Positions 9,952-17,916 are shown, numbered from the stretch's first letter. The stretch is DNA of 34,953 bases from Streptomyces flaveus (GCF_014647675.1 NZ_BMPQ01000023.1:68630-103582), one strand, 5' to 3'. Translations and numbers: made by a program. Notes: a model not told the origin generated them from the sequence alone.

Positions 9952-11148
9952 ATGAGCACCAAGGACTTCATCGAGAAGGACTACTACAAGGTCCTCGGCG
10001 TCCCCAAGGACGCCACCGAGGCCGAGATCAAGAAGGCGTACCGCAAGCTGGCCCGGGAGTACCACCCGGACGCCAACACGGGGAACGCCAAGGCGGAGGA
10101 GCGCTTCAAGGAGATCTCCGAGGCGAACGACATCCTCGGCGACCCCAAGAAGCGCAAGGAGTACGACGAGGCGCGCACCCTCTTCGGCAACGGCGGCTTC
10201 AGGCCGGGCCCCGGCGCGGGCGCAGGCGGCACGTTCAACTTCGACCTGGGCGACCTCTTCGGAGGCGCACCCGGCCAGGGCGGGGCGGGCGGCGCCGGCG
10301 GCGGATTCGGCGGCGGCCTCGGTGACGTCTTCGGGGGCCTGTTCAACCGGGGCGGCGCCACGGGCACCGGCACGCGTACGCAGCCCAGGCGCGGCCAGGA
10401 CATCGAGTCCGAGGTCACGCTCAGCTTCACCGAGGCGATCGAGGGCGCGACGGTTCCGCTGCGGATGTCCTCGCAGTCGCCCTGCAAGGCCTGTTCGGGC
10501 ACCGGCGACGCGAACGGCACACCGCGCGTGTGCTCGACGTGCGTCGGCACGGGACAGGTGGCGCGCGGTTCGGGCGGCGGCTTCTCGCTCACCGATCCGT
10601 GCCCCGACTGCAAGGGCCGCGGTCTGCTGGCGGAGACCCCCTGCGAGATCTGCAAGGGCAGCGGCCGGGCCAAGTCGTCGCGCACGATGCAGGTCCGGAT
10701 CCCCGCGGGCGTCAGCGACGGCCAGCGGATCCGGCTGCGCGGCAAGGGCGCACCGGGTGAACGGGGCGGTCCGGCGGGCGACTTGTACGTCATCGTGCAC
10801 GTGGGCGCCCACCCGGTCTTCGGCCGCAAGGGCGACAACCTCACGGTGACGGTGCCGGTGACGTTCGCCGAGGCGGCGCTGGGTGGGGAGGTCCGGGTGC
10901 CCACCCTGGGCGGGCCGCCGGTCACCCTGAAACTGCCGCCGGGCACGCCCAACGGGCGGACGATGCGCGCCCGCGGCAAGGGCGCGGTCCGCAAGGACGG
11001 CACCCGCGGGGACCTGCTGGTCACCGTCGAGGTCGCGGTCCCCAAGGACGTGACGGGCAAGGCGCGTGACGCGCTCGAGGCGTACCGCGAGGCCACCGTG
11101 GGCGAGGATCCACGGGCCGAGCTGTTCCAGGCGGCGAAGGGAGCATGA
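9952..11148 (+). CDS. dnaJ: Chaperone protein DnaJ (Hsp40, type I)
   Basis: A 398-residue type I J-protein. The J domain has the HPD motif in REYHPDAN (about residue 40). A Gly/Phe-rich linker follows (about 75-140). Four zinc-binding CxxCxGxG repeats are intact: CKACSGTG, CSTCVGTG, CPDCKGRG and CEICKGSG. A C-terminal substrate-binding region follows. It delivers clients to DnaK and stimulates its ATPase. The ribosome site is AAGGAGGG about 10 bases before the ATG. The 75-base gap after grpE is rich in repeated GTACG words and shows no terminator. Confidence 0.98.
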   Translation: MSTKDFIEKDYYKVLGVPKDATEAEIKKAYRKLAREYHPDANTGNAKAEERFKEISEANDILGDPKKRKEYDEARTLFGNGGFRPGPGAGAGGTFNFDLGDLFGGAPGQGGAGGAGGGFGGGLGDVFGGLFNRGGATGTGTRTQPRRGQDIESEVTLSFTEAIEGATVPLRMSSQSPCKACSGTGDANGTPRVCSTCVGTGQVARGSGGGFSLTDPCPDCKGRGLLAETPCEICKGSGRAKSSRTMQVRIPAGVSDGQRIRLRGKGAPGERGGPAGDLYVIVHVGAHPVFGRKGDNLTVTVPVTFAEAALGGEVRVPTLGGPPVTLKLPPGTPNGRTMRARGKGAVRKDGTRGDLLVTVEVAVPKDVTGKARDALEAYREATVGEDPRAELFQAAKGA

Positions 11149-11155
11149 GGACACC

Positions 11156-11605
11156 ATGGATGGCCGTCGACGCAACCCGTACGAGCTGACCGAGGAAACC
11201 CCGGTGTACGTCATCTCGGTGGCGGCCCAGCTCTCCGGTCTGCACCCCCAGACCCTGCGCCAGTACGACCGCCTCGGCCTGGTCTCCCCCGACCGCACGG
11301 CCGGACGGGGCCGGCGCTACTCGGCCCGCGACATCGAACTGCTGCGCACGGTCCAGCAGTTGTCGCAGGACGAGGGCATCAACCTGGCCGGCATCAAGCG
11401 CATCATCGAGCTGGAGAACCAGGTCGCCGCCCTCCAGTCCCGCGTAGCGGAACTGCAGGCGGCTCTGGAAGGCGCCGCCGCGGCGATGCAGCAGCGAGAG
11501 GCCGCGGTCCACGCCTCGTACCGCCGCGACCTGGTCCCGTACCAGGACGTGCAGCAGACGAGCGCACTGGTGGTGTGGCGGCCGAAGCGCCAGCAGTCGG
11601 ACTAG
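11156..11605 (+). CDS. hspR: Heat-shock repressor HspR (MerR family)
   Basis: A 149-residue MerR-type regulator. The N-terminal winged helix includes YVISVAAQLSGLHPQTLRQY, then the wing residues GRGRRYS. The dimerising coiled coil spans about residues 85-120. The tail ends VVWRPKRQQS, the conserved HspR C-terminus. The ATG at 11156 comes 7 bases after the dnaJ stop, with GAGG at 11147-11150. In S. coelicolor HspR represses the dnaK operon, clpB and lon through HAIR operators; two such operators are present here (7267-7287 and 29049-29069), so the protein closes a negative feedback loop on its own operon. Confidence 0.97.
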   Translation: MDGRRRNPYELTEETPVYVISVAAQLSGLHPQTLRQYDRLGLVSPDRTAGRGRRYSARDIELLRTVQQLSQDEGINLAGIKRIIELENQVAALQSRVAELQAALEGAAAAMQQREAAVHASYRRDLVPYQDVQQTSALVVWRPKRQQSD

Positions 11606-11620
11606 GGACAGCGCAACAGC

Positions 11621-11666
11621 GTGCAGGGGCCCGGAGGTTGATCGTCGATCCTCCGGGCCCCTGCAC
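11621..11666. terminator. Bidirectional terminator closing the dnaK operon
   Basis: A perfect 17-bp stem, GTGCAGGGGCCCGGAGG and its complement, encloses a 12-base loop. It lies between the convergent genes hspR (ends 11605) and 11682-12191. Confidence 0.95.
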
Positions 11667-11681
11667 GTCGGCTGGTTCCCT

Positions 11682-12191
11682 TCAGGGAATGAGGTCGCTG
11701 ATCGCTTCGAGCGCGTGCGCCCACATGGCCAACGCGCCGGTGCCGAACGCGGCGGCGAGCGCGTACCCGAGAGCCGCGTCGGTCGCCTCCACCCGGGCGC
11801 CTTCCTTCCACTCGGCCAGGACATGCCCGTCGCCCTCCGAGGTGAAGTCCCCGATGTGCTTCCTGTCCTTGAGCAGCCGACTGCCCGCGACGGAGTCGGG
11901 CACCAGCCGGTAGGTGTGGCCCGCGTGCCGGACGTCGACGCGGTACGAGCGCCGGGTCAGCCGTCCCTTCGCGGGCCTGACGACCGCCTCCTGGCCGTCG
12001 ACGTCCAGCGTGAGCCGGCCGCGCTTCCGGGTGCCGATCGGGATGTGCTCCTCGGTCCTGGTCCCGGCGACGCGGCGCAGGACGATCTCGGGAACCGCCC
12101 TTCCCTCGATGGCCAGTTCACCCTTCTCAGGGTTCAGCCAGACGCTCAGTTCGCCGAACAGGTCGTCCTGGGCGAGGGTTTCGACGGGCAT
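11682..12191 (-). CDS. Conserved hypothetical protein with C-terminal hydrophobic segment
   Basis: The product has 169 residues and I do not recognise a named family. The first 120 residues look like a beta-rich soluble domain (many alternating V/L and charged residues, with RRSYRVDVRHAGHTYRLVPD in the middle). The end, about 138-165, is hydrophobic (ALGYALAAAFGTGALAMWAHAL) and could be one membrane span or an amphipathic helix. Its ATG has AAGGAAG 4-8 bases upstream. It converges on hspR, separated by the terminator at 11621-11666, and is probably an independent unit. Confidence 0.75.
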   Translation of the reverse strand: MPVETLAQDDLFGELSVWLNPEKGELAIEGRAVPEIVLRRVAGTRTEEHIPIGTRKRGRLTLDVDGQEAVVRPAKGRLTRRSYRVDVRHAGHTYRLVPDSVAGSRLLKDRKHIGDFTSEGDGHVLAEWKEGARVEATDAALGYALAAAFGTGALAMWAHALEAISDLIP

Positions 12192-12240
12192 GCGCTTCCT
12201 TTGCCGCGGGCACGTGAGTTCGGACAGCGTACGTCGTCGA

Positions 12241-12495
12241 TCACCGCCCCGCCGCCTGCCAGAGCGTCACCGCCAGGGCGATGCAGGACGTGAGGGCGGC
12301 CAGGGACGGGAGGGGCCAGCGGGCGCGTTCCAGGGCTTCGAGGCGGGTCTCGTGTTCGTCGAGGGTCTTGTCGGTCTGGTCGGCGCGCTGGAGGAGGAGG
12401 GCGAGGTCGCCACGAGTGGTGGCGAAGCCGACGTCGACCGAGCGGCGCAGGCGTTCCAGCTCCAGCGCGACTTCGTCGGCCTCAGTCGTCGTCAT
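12241..12495 (-). CDS. Small coiled-coil protein with C-terminal membrane anchor
   Basis: 84 residues. Positions about 5-55 are heptad-like and charged (VALELERLRRSVDVGF, then QRADQTDKTLDEHETRLEALE), predicting a coiled coil. Residues about 62-80 (LAALTSCIALAVTLW) form one transmembrane helix ending in QAAGR. The layout resembles small phage-derived or cell-division accessory proteins, but no family can be named. The ATG at 12495 has CGGAGG upstream, so the longer frame was not used. It overlaps the tiny upstream ORF by 14 bases, suggesting coupled expression. Confidence 0.7.
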   Translation of the reverse strand: MTTTEADEVALELERLRRSVDVGFATTRGDLALLLQRADQTDKTLDEHETRLEALERARWPLPSLAALTSCIALAVTLWQAAGR

Positions 12496-12571
12496 GGTCG
12501 GCCTCCGCTCCGGCGTCCTCGCGCAGCAGCCGGTCCGTACGAAGCGTCGTTCTGCGCGTGGCATCGGTCAT
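12482..12571 (-). CDS. Possible 29-residue leader ORF coupled to the coiled-coil gene
   Basis: The frame from ATG 12571 encodes MTDATRRTTLRTDRLLRED and a short acidic tail ending HDDD. It has AGGAG (GAGAGGAGC) 7-8 bases upstream, and its stop lies 14 bases inside the next gene in another frame. A basic front and acidic end without hydrophobic stretch give no function. It could be a real microprotein or only a translational coupler. A longer in-frame reading from 12697 has no support. Confidence 0.4.
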   Translation of the reverse strand: MTDATRRTTLRTDRLLREDAGAEADHDDD

Positions 12572-12633
12572 CGTGGTGCTCCTCTCTTCTCCGCGGGTCT
12601 CCGCTCTTCTCCACTCTTCTTCGCTCCGAGTGT

Positions 12634-12649
12634 GGGAACATGTGTTCGA
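12634..12649 (-). promoter_or_regulatory. Candidate LexA (SOS) box in the divergent promoter region
   Basis: On the minus strand TCGAAC-acat-GTTC matches the actinobacterial SOS box TCGAAC-N4-GTTCGA except for the last two bases. It sits about 63-78 bases before the 29-residue ORF (12571) and about 220 before the XRE gene (12867). The other content of 12572-12866 is a short CCTCC-gt-GGAGG dyad at 12706-12717; no gene is seen. Confidence 0.45.
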
Positions 12650-12866
12650 TAACAGGGAGCGAGCGAACAGACTGGCATGATGCGAGCGCGTACGCAAGTG
12701 ACTACCCTCCGTGGAGGCGGGCGTGATGGTGACGCTTCAAGCCGTACGCCAACTGCCGCTGATCCGGCGGTCGTTGCCGAATCTCCACCGTTACGCGCGA
12801 GCGCGCACACACCTTGGTGCGAGGGCGGTCGGTACGTTGTCCGCGCGACGAGGGGAGAGCGGACAT

Positions 12867-13319
12867 ATGCGTTCCAGCTCAGGGGCCGATGCCCATACAG
12901 ATCGCAGATACCGGGCCGAGGGGCTCGACGAGTTCGCCGGCTGGATCGAGGAACTGCTGCGCGGCCGTGGCTATGACATCGACAGCCCGCGTGGTGGCGG
13001 TCGTTCGAAGCTCGCCGACGATGCCGGGGTGCACCGGGCCGCCGTGAGCCGGCTGTTGCAGCGTCAGTCCATGCCCGACCTGGAGACGATGCGGCGTATC
13101 GCGGCCGTACTCGGCGTCCCGCTCCGCGAGATGCTCATCCGCTCGGGGCGGCTGACGGAGGACGACCTGCCGGTCGTCGCGGGCGGCGGGCACCCGGCGG
13201 CCGGGGACGGCCATGCGGCGCTGAGTCCCGAGGAGGCGGCTCGCAGGATGGGTGTGCCGCCCGAACTGCGGGAGCTGTTCGCCAAGGTGGCGAGGCAGTT
13301 CCTGCCGGAGGGCGGTTGA
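12867..13319 (+). CDS. XRE-family helix-turn-helix transcriptional regulator
   Basis: A 150-residue DNA-binding protein. The HTH lies at about residues 45-95: SKLADDAGVHRAAVSRLLQR followed by PDLETMRRIAAVLGVPLREML, a standard XRE/Cro fold. The C-terminal part (about 100-150) is Gly/Pro-rich and then helical (PPELRELFAKVARQFLPE), possibly a partner-binding tail. The ATG at 12867 has GAGGGGAGA upstream; the longer frame from 12711 has no ribosome site. The next gene starts 38 bases after the stop, so the two probably form an operon. A candidate SOS box lies in the promoter region. Confidence 0.85.
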   Translation: MRSSSGADAHTDRRYRAEGLDEFAGWIEELLRGRGYDIDSPRGGGRSKLADDAGVHRAAVSRLLQRQSMPDLETMRRIAAVLGVPLREMLIRSGRLTEDDLPVVAGGGHPAAGDGHAALSPEEAARRMGVPPELRELFAKVARQFLPEGG

Positions 13320-13357
13320 GGCGAGGGAGCGGCGCGAGGGAGTCGAGGGAGTGCGGA

Positions 13358-13753
13358 ATGGGGAATCCGGGCGGCGGCAGCCGCGGTGACGAGGCGGAAC
13401 GCGTCTCCAGGCTGGTGGGCGAACTGCTCATCGGGCTCGGCGAGAAGCTCCGGGCGGCAGGCCCGGAGGGCGTCCGCGTGCTCACCGAGGAGGAACTGCA
13501 ACGGCAGCAGCTGAACTGGTTCCGCGCCGGCTGGCACGAGCATGCCCGCGCGACGCAGCCGCAGGGCCCCGACGCCCACACCGAGTCCGCTCCCGATTCC
13601 GCCCCCGGCTCCGGTGCCGACGCCGTCCGACGCCAGCACCCCGACAGCGAGCACTTCCCGCTCCCGCCGGCCCGCCTCCTCCGCTTTCCGGAACGCCCAC
13701 CGGACGACGGGCATGACGGGGACCGCGCCCCGAGGGGGCCGCAGGCCCCTTAG
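13358..13753 (+). CDS. Hypothetical protein downstream of the XRE regulator
   Basis: 131 residues. The ordered part is residues 1-60 (DEAERVSRLVGELLIGLGEK, then VRVLTEEELQRQQLNWFRAGW), predicted helical. The rest is low-complexity Pro/Ala/Asp and probably disordered. Start at ATG 13358 with GAGGGA upstream; an in-frame TTG at 13316 overlaps the previous stop and is less likely. The 3' end runs into a repeat (13744-13889), so the last residues may not be native. The family is unknown to me; linkage suggests it works with the regulator. Confidence 0.65.
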   Translation: MGNPGGGSRGDEAERVSRLVGELLIGLGEKLRAAGPEGVRVLTEEELQRQQLNWFRAGWHEHARATQPQGPDAHTESAPDSAPGSGADAVRRQHPDSEHFPLPPARLLRFPERPPDDGHDGDRAPRGPQAP

Positions 13754-13889
13754 GGGCGCGGGGCAGTGACATATGCGGCTCCGCCGCGATGGGGGTCCCC
13801 CCGCTCTGGGGGTCCCCCCAGGCCCTTAAGGCACTGGGGGAGAATTCGAGAGTGGGGGAGCGACCAGCCACAACGAACCCGCAGTTCCG
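13744..13889. repeat. Composite intergenic repeat sharing the foldback arm motif
   Basis: Contains AGGGGCGCGGGGCAGTG, then GCGACCAGCCACAACG, both close to the right arm of the foldback at 7103-7145 but split by about 100 bases. The inserted part holds two direct copies of a GGGGGTCCCCCC word and TGGGGGAG motifs typical of Streptomyces intergenic repeats. It lies between convergent genes and begins with GCCCC-tta-GGGGC, so it may also end transcription. Confidence 0.6.
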
Positions 13890-13911
13890 AACCGCACTTC
13901 CAGCGGAGCGC

Positions 13912-14484
13912 TCAGGCCTTGGCCCGCTCGTAGCGCAGGAGCACGACGCCATTGCCGAAGGTGTGGGTCCCGGCGAGGCGGAGGTGGGTGGTGGCGTCCG
14001 ATTCCGGGAAGAGGGGACGGCCGCGGCCCAGGATGACCGGGGTGACGTAGAGCCAGTACTCGTCGATCAGGTCATGTCGCCGGAACTCCGCGGCGAGTTC
14101 CGCGCCGCCGACTCCGAGGTCGCCGCCGGGCTGCTCCTTGAGGGCTCTGATCTCCTCGGGGACGACTTCCGGCACGATGGTCGTGTTCCAGTCGGCGGGA
14201 CCCGGCTTCAGCGTGCGGGAGTACACGATCTTCGGCATGTCCCGGTAGATGGCCGCGAACTCACGCTCGGTCTCCGTGGCCGAGGGGTCCTCGTCGGCGG
14301 TCGGCCAGTAGCCGTCCATCAGCTGGTGCACGACCCGCCCGTGCAGGAAGCCGCCCATCGGCTTGATGCGCTCGTTGTGGTGGCGGTGCACCTCCTCGTC
14401 GACCAGGTGCCAGTCGAGCTCGCCGTTCGGGCCCGCGAAGTAACCGTCGAGGGACACGGCCAGACTCAGGGTGATCTTGCGCAT
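13912..14484 (-). CDS. RibD C-terminal / dihydrofolate reductase-fold reductase
   Basis: 190 residues of the RibD_C (DHFR-like) family. The start MRKITLSLAVSLDGYFAGPN is the usual first strand with the catalytic-region SLDG. Further marks are GRVVHQLM, a segment KIVYSRTL, GGDLGVGGAELAA (NADPH-binding glycine turn) and YWLYVTPVILGRGRPLFP. Members of this group are NAD(P)H-dependent reductases outside the riboflavin pathway, mostly with unknown substrates. Chosen ATG 14484 has AGGAG 6 bases upstream; the longer frame to 14625 is low complexity. It is convergent with 13358-13753 and divergent from the sugar-binding protein. Confidence 0.9.
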   Translation of the reverse strand: MRKITLSLAVSLDGYFAGPNGELDWHLVDEEVHRHHNERIKPMGGFLHGRVVHQLMDGYWPTADEDPSATETEREFAAIYRDMPKIVYSRTLKPGPADWNTTIVPEVVPEEIRALKEQPGGDLGVGGAELAAEFRRHDLIDEYWLYVTPVILGRGRPLFPESDATTHLRLAGTHTFGNGVVLLRYERAKA

Positions 14485-14846
14485 CGGGACTCCTGGGGAT
14501 CGCGGATACTGGACGGAGCGGCGGTCGGGCGGCTGACGGACGTACGGCGGACGCAGGGCGGTCGGGCAGCCGGCGGACCTACGGCGGCTGGACAGTGGAC
14601 GGGCGGTGGACGGGTGGGTGGGCACGCGGCCGGTCGGATTGGTGAACTGTCGATAGACAGGCCATCACACATGCTCCATCCCCGCCCGCAGATCCTCCAG
14701 ACCTTCAGCTCTGCGTCTTCACAATGAGCACACAGAGTGCTGTTGCGATCTCGTTAACCGGAATTCCTTGACGCTATTGACAAGCCCGCGTTGGCTTTTG
14801 GTCACCAGGGTGACAAAGCTGTGCCCTCGTCCGGAAAACACCAGAA
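14485..14846. other. Divergent intergenic region with promoter-like elements
   Basis: No gene is seen. The first 150 bases are Arg-codon-like low complexity. From about 14727 it becomes AT-richer: AGCAC-N5-GTGCT (14727-14741), TTGACG (14768-14773) and TTGACA (14777-14782) as possible -35 boxes for the sugar-binding gene, and the dyad at 14801-14814. The -10 boxes are poor. Confidence 0.4.
14801..14814 (+). promoter_or_regulatory. GTCACC-ag-GGTGAC dyad before the sugar-binding protein gene
   Basis: A perfect 6-bp dyad with a 2-base centre, placed just downstream of the TTGACA (-35-like) sequence and 45 bases before the start. It could be an operator for a sugar-responsive repressor or a hairpin in the leader. 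Regulator unknown. Confidence 0.4.
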
Positions 14847-14858
14847 GTGAGCAACCGT

Positions 14859-15962
14859 ATGCGTCGTATCGCCATATCCCTGGCCGTGTCCACCATGGCT
14901 CTCTCGCTCGCCTCCTGTGGTGTGCTCGACAGCGACTCGGAGGGCGGCTCGGCGGAACCGACCAGGGGCGACGACATCACGGTGGGTCTGCTGCTGCCGG
15001 AGAAGGAGAACCAGCGCTACGACAAGTTCGACCACCCCATCATCAAGAAGAAGGTCGACGAGCTGACCAAGGGCAAGGGCGAGGTCGTATACGCCAATGC
15101 CGACCAGGACGCCGCCGAGCAGAAGAAGCAGCTCCAGCGGATGGTCGACGACAAGGTCGACGTGGTGCTCCTGGACGCGGTGGACGCCAAGGACATCGCG
15201 GACGGCGTACAGAAGGCGAAGGACGCGGACATCCCCGTCATCGCGTACGACCGGCTGGCCGAGGGCCCCATCGACGCGTACATCTCCTTCGACAGCCAGC
15301 AGGTCGGGGAGGTGCAGGGCAAGGCCCTCGCCGAGACCCTGGACGGCGGCAAGTCCCAGAAGATCGTCATGATGAACGGCGCGATCACCGACCCGAACGC
15401 GGCCCAGTTCAAGAAGGCCGCCCTCGCCGAGCTGGGCGACAAGGTGACCATCGCCAAGCAGTACGACACCAAGGACTGGAAGCCCTCGAACGCGCGGGCC
15501 AACATGATGGCCGCGATCTCCTCCATCGGCGCCGAGAACATCGACGGGGTGTACTCCGCCAACGACGGCATGGCCGGCGGCATCGTCTCCGCCCTGAAGG
15601 CGGCCGGCGTGACCGAGCTGCCGCCGATCACCGGCCAGGACGCGGAACTCGAGGCGGTGCAGCGCATCGTCTCCGGCGAGCAGTACATGAGCGTCTACAA
15701 GCCGTACCCCGAAGAGGCCGAGACCGCCGCCGAGCTGGCCGTGGCCCGCGCCCACGGCTGGGGCATCGAGTTCGACGCCCTCACCCGCGACAAGGTCGAC
15801 AGCCCGACGAAGAAGGACGTCCCGGCGCACCTCGTCCTCGTCTCCCCCCTGACGAAGGACAACATCAAGGACACGGTCATCGACGACGGCATCTACAAGG
15901 TCTCGGACATCTGCACCTCGGAGTACGAGGCGGCCTGCGAGGAGATCGGCCTGAAGAAGTAG
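14859..15962 (+). CDS. Sugar ABC transporter substrate-binding lipoprotein (XylF/RbsB-like)
   Basis: A 367-residue periplasmic-binding-protein type I of the xylose/ribose group, lipid-anchored. The signal peptide MRRIAISLAVSTMALSL ends in the lipobox LASC (Cys20). Family marks are VGLLLPEKENQRYDKFD, VDVVLLDAVDAKDIADG, PVIAYDRLAEG, VYSANDGMAGG and the sugar-pocket region ITGQDAE. It should capture a pentose or similar sugar outside the cell. No permease or ATPase gene follows; the next gene is convergent, so this binding protein is an orphan that must share a transporter encoded elsewhere or act as a sensor. An in-frame GTG at 14847 is an alternative start. Confidence 0.88.
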   Translation: MRRIAISLAVSTMALSLASCGVLDSDSEGGSAEPTRGDDITVGLLLPEKENQRYDKFDHPIIKKKVDELTKGKGEVVYANADQDAAEQKKQLQRMVDDKVDVVLLDAVDAKDIADGVQKAKDADIPVIAYDRLAEGPIDAYISFDSQQVGEVQGKALAETLDGGKSQKIVMMNGAITDPNAAQFKKAALAELGDKVTIAKQYDTKDWKPSNARANMMAAISSIGAENIDGVYSANDGMAGGIVSALKAAGVTELPPITGQDAELEAVQRIVSGEQYMSVYKPYPEEAETAAELAVARAHGWGIEFDALTRDKVDSPTKKDVPAHLVLVSPLTKDNIKDTVIDDGIYKVSDICTSEYEAACEEIGLKK

Positions 15963-16039
15963 GGGTCGTAGGGGTCCTGGAGCGGGGCTTCAGCTCTCGC
16001 TCTTGAGATGCCTCAGGAGGGCGGCCTAAGACGCGAACG

Positions 16040-16078
16040 GGGCGGCGTACGCCGACGTGGTGTCGGTGTACGCCGCCC
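16040..16078. terminator. Bidirectional hairpin terminator
   Basis: The arms GGGCGGCGTACGCCGAC and GTCGGTGTACGCCGCCC pair over 17 bp with one G-T pair around a 5-base loop, between the convergent sugar-binding gene and the ABC permease gene. Confidence 0.9.
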
Positions 16079-16123
16079 TGGGGCGAGACCGGTTGCGGGA
16101 GGTGACCCGCGCTGTCATGGCGG

Positions 16124-16915
16124 TTACTTCGGGTCGCTGTTGAACTTCGAGGCCGACCAGAAGTAGCCGAGCACCGCGAGGCCCAGGCACCAGGAGACCG
16201 CAAGCCACCCGTTGTGGCCGATCTCGCTGCCGAGGAGCAGGCCGCGCAGGGTCTCGATGGCGGGGGTGAACGGCTGGTACTCGGCGATCGGCTGGAACCA
16301 GCCCGGCATCGTGTCGACCGGGATGAAGGCGCTGGACAGGAGCGGCAGCAGGATCATCGGCAGCGCGTTGTTGCTGGCGGCCTCGGCGTTCGGGCTGATC
16401 AGGCCCATGCCGACGGCGACCCAGGTGAGCGCCATGGCGAAGAGCACGAGCAGCCCGAACGCCGCCAGCCACTCCAGGGCCGTGGCGTCCGTGGATCTGA
16501 AGCCGATGGCCACGCCGACGGCCCCGACGAGGACCACGCTCATCACGCACTGCAGCACGCTGCCGACGACGTGTCCGATGAGCACAGAGCCGCGGTGGAT
16601 CGCCATCGTGCGGAAGCGGGCGATGATGCCCTCGGTCATGTCGTTGGAGACGGACACCGCGGTCCCGATCGTGGTGCTGCCGATGGTCATCAGCAGCAGG
16701 CCCGGAACGATGTAGGCGATGTACGCGGAGCGGTCCGCGCCGCCGCCTCCGATGCCCGCGCTCATCACGTCGCCGAAGATGTAGACGAAGAGCAGCAGGA
16801 GCATGACCGGGGTGAGCAGCAGGTTCAGGGTGAGGGACGGGTAGCGCCGGGCGTGCAGCAGGTTGCGGCGCAGCATCGTGTTCGAGTCGCGTACGGCGAG
16901 GGAGAGGGTGCTCAT
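16124..16915 (-). CDS. ABC-2 type exporter permease (DrrB-like)
   Basis: 263 residues with about six membrane helices, the first near residue 32 (LTLNLLLTPVMLLLLFVYIF). The ABC-2/DrrB features are RFRTMAIHRGSVLIGHV, then PMILLPLLSSAFIPVDTMP and the ending QPFTPAIETLRGLLLG. It forms the membrane pore with the ATPase encoded just upstream; the ATG overlaps that gene's stop by 4 bases (ATGA). The pair belongs to the daunorubicin-resistance-type exporters for drugs or lipids. The substrate is unknown. Confidence 0.93.
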   Translation of the reverse strand: MSTLSLAVRDSNTMLRRNLLHARRYPSLTLNLLLTPVMLLLLFVYIFGDVMSAGIGGGGADRSAYIAYIVPGLLLMTIGSTTIGTAVSVSNDMTEGIIARFRTMAIHRGSVLIGHVVGSVLQCVMSVVLVGAVGVAIGFRSTDATALEWLAAFGLLVLFAMALTWVAVGMGLISPNAEAASNNALPMILLPLLSSAFIPVDTMPGWFQPIAEYQPFTPAIETLRGLLLGSEIGHNGWLAVSWCLGLAVLGYFWSASKFNSDPK

Positions 16916-17877
16916 CGGACGGTCTCCTTGGGCTGGGTGGTCTGGTTGGGGACGGTGCCGGTGCCGGTCAGGGCGAAGAACACGTCGTCGAGGTCGGGGG
17001 TGTGCACGGTCAGCTCGTCCGCCTCGATGCCGGCCGAGTCCAGCCAGTCGAGGATGGCGCGCAGCTCGCGCTGACTGCCGCCGGAGGGGATCTGCAGCGC
17101 CAGCGCCTCGTCGTCCCTGCCGGCCTCGCGCAGGGCGACGGCGGCGGACTGGTAGGCGGACGGGTCGGTGAAGCGGAGCCGGACGTGGCCGCCGGGGATG
17201 AGCCGCTTCAGCTCCTCGGCCGTGCCTTCGGCGGCGATCTTGCCGTCGTTGAGCACGGCGATGCGGTCCGCGAGCTCGTCGGCCTCTTCCAGGTACTGGG
17301 TGGTGAGGAAGACGGTGACACCGCCCGTGACGAGTTCGCGGATGATGCCCCACATGTTGTGGCGGCTGCGCGGGTCGAGGCCGGTGGTGGGCTCGTCGAG
17401 GAAGATGATCCGCGGGTTGCCGACCAGCGTCATGGCGATGTCGAGGCGGCGCTTCATGCCGCCGGAGTAGGTGGAGGCGGGCCTCTTCGCGGCCTCCACC
17501 AGGTCGAAGCGCTCCAGCAGCTCGGCGGTGGTGCGGCGGCCCTCGCCGCGGGAGAGGTGGTGCAGGTCCGCCATGAGGAGCATGTTCTCCTCGCCGGTGA
17601 TCAGGCCGTCGACGGCGGAGAACTGCCCGGTGACGCCGATCGCGGCCCGCACGGCCTGCGGGTCGGCGGCCAGGTCGTGGCCGCCGACGTGCAGGTCGCC
17701 GGCGTCGGCGGTGATGAGGGTGGAGAGGATCTTCACGGCGGTGGTCTTGCCGGCACCGTTCGGACCGAGCAGGGAGAAGACCGTTCCTTCGGGGACGGCC
17801 AGGTCGACGCCGTCGAGTACGACCTTGTCGCCGTAGGACTTGCGCAGCCCGTTCGCCGCGATGGCCGGGGTGGTCAT
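16912..17877 (-). CDS. ABC exporter ATP-binding protein (DrrA-like)
   Basis: 321 residues. Walker A is GPNGAGKTT (about 39-47), the signature YSGGMKRRLDIAMTL (about 138), Walker B IIFLDEPTTGLDP (about 159), and the H-loop region is LTTQYLEEADELADR. The C-terminal extension (about 230-321, ending in TVHTPDLDDVFFALTG) is the DrrA-type regulatory domain. It powers the permease encoded downstream. ATG 17877 has AAGGAGC about 7 bases upstream, and the DUF4097 gene lies 39 bases before it, so all three form an operon. Confidence 0.95.
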   Translation of the reverse strand: MTTPAIAANGLRKSYGDKVVLDGVDLAVPEGTVFSLLGPNGAGKTTAVKILSTLITADAGDLHVGGHDLAADPQAVRAAIGVTGQFSAVDGLITGEENMLLMADLHHLSRGEGRRTTAELLERFDLVEAAKRPASTYSGGMKRRLDIAMTLVGNPRIIFLDEPTTGLDPRSRHNMWGIIRELVTGGVTVFLTTQYLEEADELADRIAVLNDGKIAAEGTAEELKRLIPGGHVRLRFTDPSAYQSAAVALREAGRDDEALALQIPSGGSQRELRAILDWLDSAGIEADELTVHTPDLDDVFFALTGTGTVPNQTTQPKETVR

Positions 17878-17916
17878 GATGGGTGCTCCTTTTTAAAGGC
17901 GTTTGGAGGCTGCGGG

